Assembly: GCA_937995735.1 (NCBI GenBank)
Contig: CALKIZ010000033.1
Coordinates: forward strand, 1 to 40,158
DNA: 40,158 bases
Source of the DNA: an uncultured Neomegalonema sp.
GTDB taxonomy: Bacteria > Pseudomonadota > Alphaproteobacteria > Rhodobacterales > Rhodobacteraceae
Direction: 5' to 3'
Under the pieces are notes generated by a model. It searched no databases. It was not told the DNA's origin and saw nothing but the letters and a program-made list of their open reading frames with translations. Positions 8,257 to 16,738 of the stretch are shown here, piece by piece. The position numbers and the translations under genes are program-made. Every line of letters begins with the position of its first letter. Positions within the stretch are counted from its first letter, which is position 1.

Positions 8257-9072
8257 TCAGCAATCAGATTGACGGACTTCCAAATCTGACAGCGTTGCTT
8301 TAAGTGCAAAATCTACATAGTCGAGTTTAAGATCAGTCAGAACACCATTCTCAAACAGAACAGCTTCAAACAAAAATTTAGGAATCGCGCCGTCGCCTTC
8401 TCCCTCTCCCTCGCCTCCGGTTTCGGGAGGATAATAGACGGTATCAACTTTCCATCGCGCTAACCCTTTCAGCGCATTATCTTTATCGCCCTCGGTTTTA
8501 TCCTTGTCCTCAGCCGGTAGAATCCGTGTCACAGCATAGAATGTTGGCGCGTCTACATCGCCGTCAAAGATCATCGCAGCGTGGCGATCTTCTCCGGCTC
8601 GGGCGGCATTCAACAGCTCGCGGATATGGGCAACAGGCGTCAATAAGGCATCGTCATATGATTGATCTTCAGCTTCTTTATAATCGACATGCGCACTGCT
8701 TTTTTCCGCATCAACGATCAATTCGCCGCTTGCTTTCTGACCTGTTTCTCCATTCAACTCGATGGTGCGGGTGAAGCGGTATTTTCCGCCATCTGCGGCT
8801 TCGAAGGCCGTCAAACGGTAGTCTTGCACGATTGGGGATTCATTTCGGGCCAAGCGCACCACGAAGCGCTCGTTAGTCGCATAACCTTGGCAAGCATCAT
8901 CAAGATCAAAAACGTAGCGACCCTCAGCGCCGACAATGCCGGAATTCGTACCAGAAGACTCGAATGAAATTTCGTAGACAGCCCGATAACTGGCGAGATC
9001 AATCTCTTGATTTTCTGCGAGCGCGGGCATCACAAACATCAAAGAAAGTGCAAGGGCGATTTTTTGTTTCAT
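8257..9072 (-). CDS. eipB: EipB-type envelope integrity protein (DUF1849)
   Basis: 271 residues with a clear signal peptide (MKQKIALALSLMFVMPALA, cut near 19), so the protein is periplasmic. The DUF1849 pattern is recognisable: YRAVYEISF near 29, a Cys at 61 in DDACQGYATNERF, and a last-residue Cys at 271 in RQSDC. In Brucella EipB these two positions form a disulfide in a beta-spiral protein that supports the envelope under stress. An acidic, Gly-rich loop (GGEGEGEGDG) near 218-228 looks lineage-specific. GAAGG precedes the ATG at 9072. It is convergent with the ATC-hydrolase gene and downstream of mazG on the same strand, with a 54-base gap. Confidence 0.88.
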   Translation of the reverse strand: MKQKIALALSLMFVMPALAENQEIDLASYRAVYEISFESSGTNSGIVGAEGRYVFDLDDACQGYATNERFVVRLARNESPIVQDYRLTAFEAADGGKYRFTRTIELNGETGQKASGELIVDAEKSSAHVDYKEAEDQSYDDALLTPVAHIRELLNAARAGEDRHAAMIFDGDVDAPTFYAVTRILPAEDKDKTEGDKDNALKGLARWKVDTVYYPPETGGEGEGEGDGAIPKFLFEAVLFENGVLTDLKLDYVDFALKATLSDLEVRQSDC

Positions 9073-9126
9073 GACAAAGCCTTCATTAAGTTAGCTCATA
9101 TTCTACTTTGTATGTAGAACGTCAAG

Positions 9127-9927
9127 TCACGATCCGGTTTTCTCCGCGTGTTTTATCTCATCCCAGAGAGCATCCATCTCGCCTAAAGTAGATTGAGCAG
9201 GGGTCCGCCCCTTCGCTTCGAGGGCAGCTTCGACACCCCGAAACCTACGCTCAAATTTCTTGTTCGTTGCGATAAGTGCTTGTTCTGCATCAACTCCAAG
9301 ATGCTGGCCCAACACTGCAACGGTAAAAAGTAGATCGCCATATTCCTCAGCGATTTTTTCTTGATCCCCCGCTGCAATCTCATCGGCGAGTTCAATCGCT
9401 TCTTCTGCGATTTTTTCTGTTACACCAGAGGAATCCGGCCAATCAAATCCGACCCGAGCTGCGCGCTTTTGGAGTTTTTGTGCCCGGACGAGAGCCGGTA
9501 GCGCAAGAGCGACGCCATCCAAGGCGCTTTTGCCCGTGCCCCCTGCCTTTGCGCGTTCGGCGGCTTTTACCTCTTCCCAATGTTTGGTTTGGGCTTCGGC
9601 GCTTTCTACGACAGCATCTCCAAAAACATGCGGGTGGCGCTGGATCATTTTTTCAGTAATGGTACGGGCCACATCGTCGAAAGCAAACGCGCCTTCTTCT
9701 TCAGCTATTCTGCTGTGATAGACGACCTGTAACAACAAATCGCCTAACTCGCCTTTGAGGTCTTCGCGCGATCCTGAGGCGATGGCTTCGGCAACCTCGT
9801 AGGCTTCTTCGATGGTATAGGGCGCGATGGTTTCGAAGGTTTGCTCAATATCCCAAGGACATCCCGATTGCGGGTCGCGTAAACTGCGCATTACGTCGAT
9901 CAGTTCGTCAATCGGCTTGTTCGTCAT
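9127..9927 (-). CDS. mazG: Nucleoside triphosphate pyrophosphohydrolase
   Basis: 266 residues with two MazG domains, about 12-120 and 150-250, the normal architecture of housekeeping MazG. The first has CPWDIEQT, IEEAYEVAEAI and GELGDLLLQVVYHS; the second has EEAIELADEI and EEYGDLLFTVAVLGQH. These EExxE...D helices bind Mg2+ and hydrolyse (d)NTPs to NMP plus pyrophosphate, which cleans the nucleotide pool and, in E. coli, affects ppGpp under starvation. The frame begins with a TTG at 9930, but the ATG directly after it at 9927 has GGGGGA at better spacing, so I prefer 9927. Confidence 0.93.
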   Translation of the reverse strand: MTNKPIDELIDVMRSLRDPQSGCPWDIEQTFETIAPYTIEEAYEVAEAIASGSREDLKGELGDLLLQVVYHSRIAEEEGAFAFDDVARTITEKMIQRHPHVFGDAVVESAEAQTKHWEEVKAAERAKAGGTGKSALDGVALALPALVRAQKLQKRAARVGFDWPDSSGVTEKIAEEAIELADEIAAGDQEKIAEEYGDLLFTVAVLGQHLGVDAEQALIATNKKFERRFRGVEAALEAKGRTPAQSTLGEMDALWDEIKHAEKTGS

Positions 9928-10210
9928 CAAGAATCCCCCAGCAATATTGCCGGCACGCTAACGGATTTGATCTGTCGAGTCAGTCGTGAGTATGGGATTA
10001 TTACGCGGCCTTTAGAGTGTGATTGATCGTTGCGAAACGCAGCTTATGCGGTTTTCGATACTCTGATTTTCGTGGTGTACGAAATACGTCTAACGATCCT
10101 GTGATCCCACATGCCTCACTGATGCCCCGTTCAGCTGATTGTGAAGTAACATATGCACGACAGGCTGTGGGCGAAGCTATATTGTGCCACGAATTAAAGT
10201 GAGGTCTTTT

Positions 10211-10798
10211 ATGTTTAAACACTTGATCGCAGGGGTATTTTTTGCCCTCACGTCTTTTGCGGTGAGCGCGCCGTTGCACGCCGCCGGAACCGAGACGATT
10301 GAAAGTCAGATCATTACCGGATTTCCGCCCTTTGCTCCACCCACCGGAGATATTGTATTTGAAGACGGGACGGTTAAGACGCTTGCGGATTATCCCGGCG
10401 AACTTGTCCTCGCAACGGTTTGGTTTACTACCTGCCCAAATTGCCAGATCGAAATGCCCGAACTGAGCAAGCTGTCAAAACTGCTCAAGGATAAAGGTCT
10501 TGATAAAATTCGCGTGCTGCCGATTTCGATTGATGAAATCGTATTCCGCGAGCCGCCGGAAGATGCGATGGCGCGCGTCAGGCGCTATTACGACCGCCGC
10601 AAGCTGGATCATTTGCCCGTCGCTCTCGACTTGAGCGCCCGCAATGCCGGTCATCTTTTTAGTCCTGATCCGGTTGGCACGCCTACGACCTTTATTATTG
10701 CTCCAACGGGGGATGTCATTGGGGTTCTGCAAGGCTGGAAAGTCAATTGGACCTCTGATGAGAGCATTGCTTATCTTCGTTCATTGGCAGGTGTATAA
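10211..10798 (+). CDS. Secreted TlpA-like thioredoxin-fold protein (first of three)
   Basis: 195 residues. The N-terminal signal peptide runs to about residue 25 (MFKHLIAGVFFALTSF...APLHAAG), so the protein acts in the periplasm. The redoxin domain covers about 45-195, with the CPNC active site at 75-78 in WFTTCPNCQIEMPEL and the cis-proline loop in GTPTTFII. Length and order match TlpA/ResA-like disulfide reductases. The ATG at 10211 follows GTGAGG; a longer start at 10184 would disrupt the signal peptide. The stop overlaps the next start by one base (TAATG), so genes one and two are coupled. The partner or substrate is unknown. Confidence 0.82.
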   Translation: MFKHLIAGVFFALTSFAVSAPLHAAGTETIESQIITGFPPFAPPTGDIVFEDGTVKTLADYPGELVLATVWFTTCPNCQIEMPELSKLSKLLKDKGLDKIRVLPISIDEIVFREPPEDAMARVRRYYDRRKLDHLPVALDLSARNAGHLFSPDPVGTPTTFIIAPTGDVIGVLQGWKVNWTSDESIAYLRSLAGV

Positions 10799-11352
10799 TG
10801 AGAGCGTTTATCCTTGGTTTTATGCTGTCGTTGATGGGTGTATCCGTTGCAGCAGCTTGCGCAAATCCGATGCGCAGCGATATTTTCATTTATCCCGGCT
10901 TCAAAAAGTTTCCTGCACCTGAGACGCCGCCGGATGTGGCCTGGAAACGTCCTGATGGCAGTGAAGGCAAACTTGCAGACTTGCGCGGTAAGCCATCATT
11001 GGTGACATTCTGGTTTCCGAGATGTCCGGGATGTCAGTTCGAAGGGCCGTCTTTGAATGCGATGCTTGATCGGGTGAAACCTGAAGGTCAAATCAATTTC
11101 CTCGCATTGTCTGTGCAAGGAGAGCGGGAAGAGGTTGTCCAATACCTCGCGCAGCGCGGTTATAAATCAATGGACCCAAATATTGATGAGGGCGCGACGC
11201 TCTTTAGCGAGTTATGCTTTCGTGCAACGCCGGTGCATTTGATACTGGATACCAACGCAGAGATGGTCGCCGTCCTTGTTGGGCCGCAAGATTGGGAAGG
11301 CCCGAAAGCAACGTCTTTGATCAATGCTCTTATTGCTGATGGTGGCGTCTAA
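10798..11352 (+). CDS. Secreted TlpA-like thioredoxin-fold protein (second of three)
   Basis: 184 residues with a short signal peptide to about residue 20, followed by Cys21 in VAAAC-AN. This could be an atypical lipobox, so a lipoprotein is possible. The active site is CPGC at 76-79 in WFPRCPGCQFEGPSL, and the cis-Pro is in RATPVHLILD. A further Cys lies at FSELCFRATP. The gene is translationally coupled to the previous one. It has diverged most of the three: the Glu-Met-Pro after the active site, present in its neighbours, is replaced by Glu-Gly-Pro. It is probably a thiol-disulfide oxidoreductase or a redoxin, target unknown. Confidence 0.8.
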   Translation: MRAFILGFMLSLMGVSVAAACANPMRSDIFIYPGFKKFPAPETPPDVAWKRPDGSEGKLADLRGKPSLVTFWFPRCPGCQFEGPSLNAMLDRVKPEGQINFLALSVQGEREEVVQYLAQRGYKSMDPNIDEGATLFSELCFRATPVHLILDTNAEMVAVLVGPQDWEGPKATSLINALIADGGV

Positions 11353-11409
11353 CGGCGTCTGGTTATTCATATTAGCGCATCGCGCGCGTTTAATAAGAAA
11401 GGTCGCCTT

Positions 11410-11952
11410 ATGCGTCTCTTAGCTCTTATCACTGCCTTTGTGGTGGCGTTCAGCGTTCCCGTCTTTGCACAGCCGGGATTTGCGTCAAATGTGACACTGA
11501 CCGACGGAACGAAGACTGTTCCGGATAATGCGATTGTCTTTGCGGATGGACGACAGGGAAGTCTAGCGGATTATCGCGGTGAGGTGCTTGTCGTGACGAT
11601 GTGGCAAGTTCATTGCCCGTTTTGCCGCCGGGAAATGCCCGTTTTAGATCGTCTCGCCGCCGATATGAAAGCGGAGGGTGTTCGTGTTGTGCCGCTTGGT
11701 CTTGATCAAGATATGGGCGCTATCACGGCCCATTTGGATCGGATGAATTGGCCTAACCTTCCGGCAATTCAGGATATCGACATGCTCAATGGCTTGATCA
11801 TGAGCGTCGAACATTTTGGCCGTTTGGGGGTGGCCACGCCAACAACGTTCATTGTTGATAAAAACGGTAAGGTTGCTGCATCCGTCCTGGGACTGGTGGA
11901 CTGGGATGGCGAAGCCGCGCGTGGATATTTACGTTCCCTAGCGGCGGGATAG
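11410..11952 (+). CDS. Secreted TlpA-like thioredoxin-fold protein (third of three)
   Basis: 180 residues with a signal peptide ending near VFAQP (residue 20). The active site is CPFC at 69-72 in WQVHCPFCRREMPVL and the cis-Pro is in VATPTTFIVDKNG. It resembles the first protein of the set most closely, sharing the xxDGxxxSLADYxGE approach to the active site and the ending YLRSLAAG. AAAGG precedes the ATG, and a 57-base spacer separates it from the second gene. A strong terminator lies 33 bases after the stop and closes the cassette. Confidence 0.82.
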   Translation: MRLLALITAFVVAFSVPVFAQPGFASNVTLTDGTKTVPDNAIVFADGRQGSLADYRGEVLVVTMWQVHCPFCRREMPVLDRLAADMKAEGVRVVPLGLDQDMGAITAHLDRMNWPNLPAIQDIDMLNGLIMSVEHFGRLGVATPTTFIVDKNGKVAASVLGLVDWDGEAARGYLRSLAAG

Positions 11953-11985
11953 ATTTCCCTTAAGCGGAATACGTGAAATAATTTC

Positions 11986-12021
11986 GGGGAGCCGTGCAAA
12001 TCTAACGCGGCTTCCCTTTTT
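11986..12021 (+). terminator. Intrinsic terminator after the TlpA-like cassette
   Basis: GGGGAGCCG pairs with CGGCTTCCC (one G-T pair) around a 13-base loop and is followed by TTTTT. It ends the plus-strand cassette just before convergent lpxC. Confidence 0.85.
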
Positions 12022-12073
12022 GTGTGTCTCAAGTCGGCTGTTTGTATATCACTTTATGACTATTTGTCTTGAT

Positions 12074-12997
12074 TTACGCGACAACAGCTCTTTGATAAAC
12101 AGGGGCATCAGCCGCGTAATCCGGCGATATTTCAGCGCGATCTCTTACGATTTCAAAGCGCCATGCCCCCTCGGTGCTGAACAATTTGTGCAAGAGACGA
12201 TTGGTCATGTCGTGACCGGATTTTACACCGCAATACTTGCCAACCACCGGTGCGCCTGCCAGTGCCAAGTCTCCAACGGCGTCAAGCATTTTATGGCGCA
12301 CAAACTCGTCGTGATGGCGAAGGCCGCCTTCATTCAAAATTTTGGACCCGCTTACAACAACCGCGTTATCCAGTGAGCCACCGCGCGCAAATCCGAGCGC
12401 ACGAAGTTTTTCAATATCTTCAAGACGACCAAAGGTACGGGAGTCCGCATAGTCCTCGATGAAACAATCGCCGTTGAAGCGGTCGGAGCGGGATTGGACA
12501 CCAATCGCTTCGTCATTGAAGTCGATCTTAAAATCAATCTCGAATGTATCCGATGGGTGAAGCGCAGCAAAACGCCCGTCATGTTCGACCGAGACAGACG
12601 ATAGAATGCGCAAAACGCGAAGAGGTTCGTTCTGTTCTACGATTCCGGCTTTCAAAATCTCTCTTACGAATGGTTCTGCGCTGCCATCCATGATGGGAAT
12701 TTCCGGGCCGTCAAGTTCGACAAGGGCATTATCCACGCCGCATCCGGCAAACGCCGCCATCAGATGTTCAATGGTGGAAACAGAAACACCATCAGCATTT
12801 CCGATGCGCGTACACAAAGCCGTATCGATCACAGCATCGTACCGCGCGGGTACTACCTGATCCAGACTTACAACATCGGTACGTTGAAACCTGATGCCAT
12901 ATCCGCACGGGGCAGAAAGAATTCGTATAGTCGCTGTTTCGCCCTTGTGAACGCCAATTCCCGTCATGTGGACAGTGCGTGCTAATGTTCTCTGCAT
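12074..12997 (-). CDS. lpxC: UDP-3-O-acyl-N-acetylglucosamine deacetylase
   Basis: 307 residues, normal for LpxC. It removes the acetyl group from UDP-3-O-acyl-GlcNAc, the committed step of lipid A synthesis, in the cytoplasm. The zinc ligands are visible: H78 in STIEHLMAA, and H235 with D239 in FVRHKMLDAVGD. The catalytic His is H262 in KSGHDMTNRLL. The N-terminus shows the usual GxGVHKG. GAGG stands at good spacing before the ATG at 12997. It is monocistronic here, facing the TlpA-like cassette. A CtrA-like double TTAA site lies about 110 bases upstream. Confidence 0.95.
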   Translation of the reverse strand: MQRTLARTVHMTGIGVHKGETATIRILSAPCGYGIRFQRTDVVSLDQVVPARYDAVIDTALCTRIGNADGVSVSTIEHLMAAFAGCGVDNALVELDGPEIPIMDGSAEPFVREILKAGIVEQNEPLRVLRILSSVSVEHDGRFAALHPSDTFEIDFKIDFNDEAIGVQSRSDRFNGDCFIEDYADSRTFGRLEDIEKLRALGFARGGSLDNAVVVSGSKILNEGGLRHHDEFVRHKMLDAVGDLALAGAPVVGKYCGVKSGHDMTNRLLHKLFSTEGAWRFEIVRDRAEISPDYAADAPVYQRAVVA

Positions 12998-13096
12998 CGA
13001 AACCTCGACATTTTTATTGTTGTACAGGTGATAGCAGTTGAAGAATTTGTAACCAAATCAATGATTATTGCAGTTTGCTACATATGCGACATCATA

Positions 13097-13121
13097 TTAA
13101 CTAATCTTAATAAAGCGTTAA
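13097..13121. promoter_or_regulatory. CtrA-like box upstream of lpxC
   Basis: TTAA-TAAAGCG-TTAA at 13107-13121 fits the TTAA-N7-TTAA consensus bound by CtrA in Caulobacter and relatives. A third TTAA lies at 13097-13100. The site is about 110 bases before the lpxC start. AT-rich sequence yields such matches by chance, so this is tentative. Confidence 0.35.
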
Positions 13122-13249
13122 TCAGAGTTTGATCACTGAGTGATTGAAGTTTTTCCCCGCTTGAAGCGTGTTGAAATTTGATCCGATCTTGAAATTTGAC
13201 TCCTCTCTCGCTGTTGCTGATCGTCGGCGTTTGTAGGGTCTTTCTATCT

Positions 13250-13960
13250 TTAAATTGCGAGGTATCTTTCGCTCGGAATTTTTACAAATCCAACAATTCC
13301 CAAAGCCTGCTGAATGGCTACATCAAGATCATCGATAGCTTTTGCTGTTGCCTCGGCAATAAGAACTGGGTCCTGAGTTTGAGACGTAATAAAGGGAAGT
13401 CCCGGCGTCGGTATTGTTCTTTTTAAGATCCGCAAATGAACTGCTTCAGGTTGATATTGTTGCGCTAATTGCCATGTGACCGCATCAATTGCGGCGATGT
13501 CCGCACTGCCGTTTGCGACTTGAGAAATGGATTGCGCATGTGACCCGGTTTCTTTCCAATGGGCAAATTGAGTGGTTTGCCATACCGCGAATCCGGATTG
13601 AGAATTTCGAGCGTTAAAAGCACAAGTGGCCAAAGCAAACTCGTCAAGCGTTGTCCTTTGGTCGTCCTTCCGCACAACAATCATGCTGCGATAAAATCCG
13701 GGTGGACAGCCTTCGACACCATAGTCCGGCGTACCTACCAGTTGGGCGTGATGATGTAATGCCAACCGCCATGGCATACCGCATGTTTGGCTCAAAATAA
13801 GGGTTGGATCGGTCCATGTCTGCTCACAGGTGATGTCACGATTTAGTGTATCTGGAGCATATCCGCCGCTGTTGCGGATGTTATCGCGAATAGAAGCCCA
13901 CAGCGCATCTGTCTCGAAGCGTAATTCGGGGACATCATACATGGGCAAAGACGCGATCAT
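13250..13960 (-). CDS. PhnD-like (phosphate/phosphonate-type) binding protein
   Basis: 236 residues from the ATG at 13960, which follows GGAG; the frame extends 12 codons further up without a good site. The pattern is that of PF12974 periplasmic-binding-protein-like proteins: MIASLPMYDVPE at the start, LILSQTCGMPWR near 56, LVGTPDYGVEGCPPGFYRSMIVV near 74, and a second lobe with FNARNSQSGF and DIAAIDAVTW. It has no signal peptide and no transporter genes nearby, so it is unlikely to feed an ABC importer in the usual way. This cytoplasmic-looking branch is common in Alphaproteobacteria and its role is unknown. Confidence 0.72.
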   Translation of the reverse strand: MIASLPMYDVPELRFETDALWASIRDNIRNSGGYAPDTLNRDITCEQTWTDPTLILSQTCGMPWRLALHHHAQLVGTPDYGVEGCPPGFYRSMIVVRKDDQRTTLDEFALATCAFNARNSQSGFAVWQTTQFAHWKETGSHAQSISQVANGSADIAAIDAVTWQLAQQYQPEAVHLRILKRTIPTPGLPFITSQTQDPVLIAEATAKAIDDLDVAIQQALGIVGFVKIPSERYLAI

Positions 13961-14165
13961 TCGGACTCCATGAAAATTAGCATTAAAAAAGGGCAAAGTT
14001 TCTTCATTGCGATAACGGAACCGTAAAGTCTTTACCTATCGCATATTTTTCAGGTTGCAGACGTTCTGGTACAGTTGCCATTTTACAAATTTTTACCTTG
14101 TCAATTATCATTCCGTTTTCCGCTTTCTGCCATACTGCCCCTAGGTAATAACTCAGGGCGGCAAC

Positions 14166-14516
14166 ATGGCTGAAGTTTTTTTGATGGAAGATTCTGAGCC
14201 TTTAAGGCGGGTGCTCGTGGAAGAACTCCGCGAAGCAGGTCACAATGTTACAGCCTTTCCGGACGGGTCTGAATCTCAGGATGCGCCGTTTTTTGGCGCG
14301 GCAGATATTTTTATTACTGACCTAATGATGCCAAATGTCACTGGAATAGAAGCAATAAAAAATGTGCGTAATGAGTATCCTGATTTACCGATTATCGTGA
14401 TCACAGGAAAGCCGCCGGAAGCCGTCGAAGAATTGCCGGTGAATGACATCCTGCACAAACCATTGATTGGCGGGCAACTCATAGACTTGGTGAACAGCTT
14501 ATCGGACGCCGCGTAG
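14166..14516 (+). CDS. Single-domain response regulator
   Basis: 116 residues, one receiver domain only. The acidic pocket (MEDSEP, residues 7-12), the phospho-acceptor D52 in FITDLMMPNVTG, the Thr in VITGK near 80 and K98 in LHKPL are all present, so it should be phosphorylatable. No output domain or nearby histidine kinase gene is visible, so it is an orphan. It may signal by protein contact in the manner of DivK or CheY, or act as a phosphate sink. It is convergent with the P450 gene, 20 bases away. Confidence 0.85.
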   Translation: MAEVFLMEDSEPLRRVLVEELREAGHNVTAFPDGSESQDAPFFGAADIFITDLMMPNVTGIEAIKNVRNEYPDLPIIVITGKPPEAVEELPVNDILHKPLIGGQLIDLVNSLSDAA

Positions 14517-14536
14517 AATTCGGATAATAGGAACCT

Positions 14537-15748
14537 TCATTGTTTTTTGGACTGAGCGGTCGCGTCCGAAAGCGTATAGCGAATGGGAAGCCGTACAGGG
14601 CTGGTGTTTCCACTATCCGGTAGCCACTTTGCTCCTTTGTCCAATTCAATATGTTGGAAAGTCTTGGCAAGCGCTCGCAATGCACAGGCTATGTCTGTTC
14701 TCGCAATCAGGTGGCCAATGCAATGATGTGCGCCGCCGCCGAAACCGAAATGTTTTTTGCGCCGGATTGTTATATCGAAATCGCCTGTTTCGCTAATATC
14801 TGGATCGCGGGCTGATGCATGAACCAATAGGTGAAGCGTCGTGCCTTGGGGGATGCTCACATCGCCATAGCGAAAGTTTTCAACGGCTTCGCGGGTGACC
14901 CAAGTCGTTGTTGGTCTTGCGCGGATCATTTCTTCCACGGCGCGATGTGCCAGTGATACGTCATTGCGCAGAGCTGCCCATTGGCTCGGGTTGTCGATGA
15001 ACAGTGACAAGCCGAGGCCAAGTTGTGATCGGGTTGTATCGACACCGCCAAAGATCGAGATCACAATCATATCGAGCAAGTCGATTTCTTCCAGATCTGA
15101 CCCTTCGAAACGTTTAACCAACCCGGCGATATAGCTGGTTTGGTCAGCGCCGCTGCGCGCTCGTGCAACGAGGGTGCGTGATAGATCGGTGAGGCGCTCA
15201 CAAGCCGCGTTTACCGTCGATTCATGCTGTTTGCATTCCACTCCCATTGCCAACCCAAGATCAGAAGCGTCGTGCGATATTGTTCGCCATTGATCGGTAT
15301 TCATGCCGAGCAGGGCACAAATGGCTTGGCCCGCGAAAGGGATTGCAAAATCCTCCATGAACTCGGCCTTTTGTTTCTCCGCCAGCGTCTTGCAGAGATC
15401 AGCGGCGATTCTATCAAATGCCGGAACAAGGCTTTCAACAAAATTTTCTGAAAGGACCGGGACGCATAGGTCACGCAGTCGGCGATGAGAGACACCTTCG
15501 CGGCTGATAACACTGCGTTTCCAGAATTCGGCGAAGGGGCCTTGCAAACCGTGCTTGTCCGGCCACGCATGGCTGCCTTGCCTCAACCGACGGTCCCGCA
15601 ACAGCGAACCAACATCGCGATATCGCAGCACAGCCAACCCGTAAGGGGTTCGCGCGCACCAATTTTGCGCCCTTGCATCAGCAACTTCCGCAGAGCGGGT
15701 AGAGAATGTCGGGTCGGCAAAATCGAGATATGGCAGGTCTGCATTCAT
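14537..15748 (-). CDS. Cytochrome P450
   Basis: 403 residues, typical of soluble bacterial P450s. The heme-binding loop is FGFGGGAHHCIGH with the axial Cys at 343, the I-helix motif is GGVDTTRS near 235, and the ExxR of the K-helix is in VEEMIRARP near 272. It is cytoplasmic and probably a monooxygenase that needs a ferredoxin and reductase, neither of which is encoded nearby. The substrate is not predictable; bacterial relatives act on terpenes, fatty acids or polyketides. It is divergent from the CitE-like gene, so the ~100 bases between them hold both promoters. Confidence 0.9.
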   Translation of the reverse strand: MNADLPYLDFADPTFSTRSAEVADARAQNWCARTPYGLAVLRYRDVGSLLRDRRLRQGSHAWPDKHGLQGPFAEFWKRSVISREGVSHRRLRDLCVPVLSENFVESLVPAFDRIAADLCKTLAEKQKAEFMEDFAIPFAGQAICALLGMNTDQWRTISHDASDLGLAMGVECKQHESTVNAACERLTDLSRTLVARARSGADQTSYIAGLVKRFEGSDLEEIDLLDMIVISIFGGVDTTRSQLGLGLSLFIDNPSQWAALRNDVSLAHRAVEEMIRARPTTTWVTREAVENFRYGDVSIPQGTTLHLLVHASARDPDISETGDFDITIRRKKHFGFGGGAHHCIGHLIARTDIACALRALAKTFQHIELDKGAKWLPDSGNTSPVRLPIRYTLSDATAQSKKQ

Positions 15749-15850
15749 TCCAGCACCCTGTCGGTGACGGTCGAAGAGGTCAAGAAGTCGCCATGTGCCT
15801 TTCCTGAACCCTTTAAAACAGGTAAGGGACCGCGAGTCTTATTTAATGAA

Positions 15851-16738
15851 ATGCCGATCATGATCGACCTCAACCGCCCCCGCCGCTCTGTTCTCTATAT
15901 GCCCGGTTCAAAAGAACGCGCCTTGGAGAAAGCAAAAACCTTATCCGCAGATGCTCTAATCCTTGATCTCGAGGATGCCGTGGCCCCAGATGAGAAGGTG
16001 AAGGCGCGGGATTTGGTATGCGCAGCAGTTCGTGACGGCGGGTATGGCGCGCGAGAGCTTGTTATTCGTATCAACGGGCTGGACACGGAATGGGGACAGG
16101 ATGATTTGGTTGCGGCAAGCGCTGTTGCGCCGCACGCGATCCTTATCCCTAAAGTGGATTCGGCGGAAATGCTGCTGAGCATCGAAAACGTGATGAATGC
16201 GAGTGGCGCGCCTGTAGAGACTTTGATTTGGGCGATGATGGAAACGCCTCTCGGAATGTTGAATGCGGCTGAGATTGCAGCGGCAACACCAAGGCTTGGA
16301 TGTTTTATCCTCGGTACGAACGATCTAGTGAAAGACCTCAACGCTGAACATACCCCCGCACGCGAGCCGATTGTGACGGCGCTGGGCCTTTGTATGCTGG
16401 CGGCGAAGGCGCATGGTTTAGCGATTGTAGATGGCGTCTATAATGCCTTTAAGGACGAGGAAGGCTTGCGCACTTCGTGTGTTCAGGGACGGGCGATGGG
16501 CTTTGATGGCAAAACCTTGATCCATCCTGCTCAGATTGATGTCTGTAACAGTGTTTTCTCACCGGATGAGGCGGCGCTTGATCTGGCGCGACGGCAAGTA
16601 GAGGCCTTCGCTGAGGCAACAGCAAAAGGCGAAGGCGTTGCCGTTGTTGATGGGAAAATCGTTGAAAACTTGCATGTAGAAACCGCCAACCGGTTGCTGG
16701 CCAAAGCCGAAGCGATCCGCAAGATGGAGGCTTCGTGA
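15851..16738 (+). CDS. HpcH/HpaI-family CoA lyase (CitE / malyl-CoA lyase-like)
   Basis: 295 residues. Features of the CitE-like family are present: RPRRSVLYMPGS at the start, ALILDLEDAVAPDEK near 36 with the acidic metal site, VIRIN near 75, and IWAMMETPLGMLNA near 127, where Glu binds Mg2+. GFDGKTLIHPAQI near 220 is typical of malyl/citramalyl-CoA lyases. Such enzymes cleave or form 3-hydroxyacyl-CoA thioesters such as malyl-CoA or citramalyl-CoA. ATGs at 15851 and 15860 are both possible and neither has a good site; the frame is open much further up into the P450 gene but that part is a shadow. The next gene overlaps its stop by one base. Confidence 0.82.
   Translation: MPIMIDLNRPRRSVLYMPGSKERALEKAKTLSADALILDLEDAVAPDEKVKARDLVCAAVRDGGYGARELVIRINGLDTEWGQDDLVAASAVAPHAILIPKVDSAEMLLSIENVMNASGAPVETLIWAMMETPLGMLNAAEIAAATPRLGCFILGTNDLVKDLNAEHTPAREPIVTALGLCMLAAKAHGLAIVDGVYNAFKDEEGLRTSCVQGRAMGFDGKTLIHPAQIDVCNSVFSPDEAALDLARRQVEAFAEATAKGEGVAVVDGKIVENLHVETANRLLAKAEAIRKMEAS

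Noticed and set aside
10001-10279. 92-residue minus-strand frame upstream of the TlpA-like cassette
   Set aside because: No ribosome-binding site or known motif, and it overlaps the signal-peptide region of a well-supported gene.
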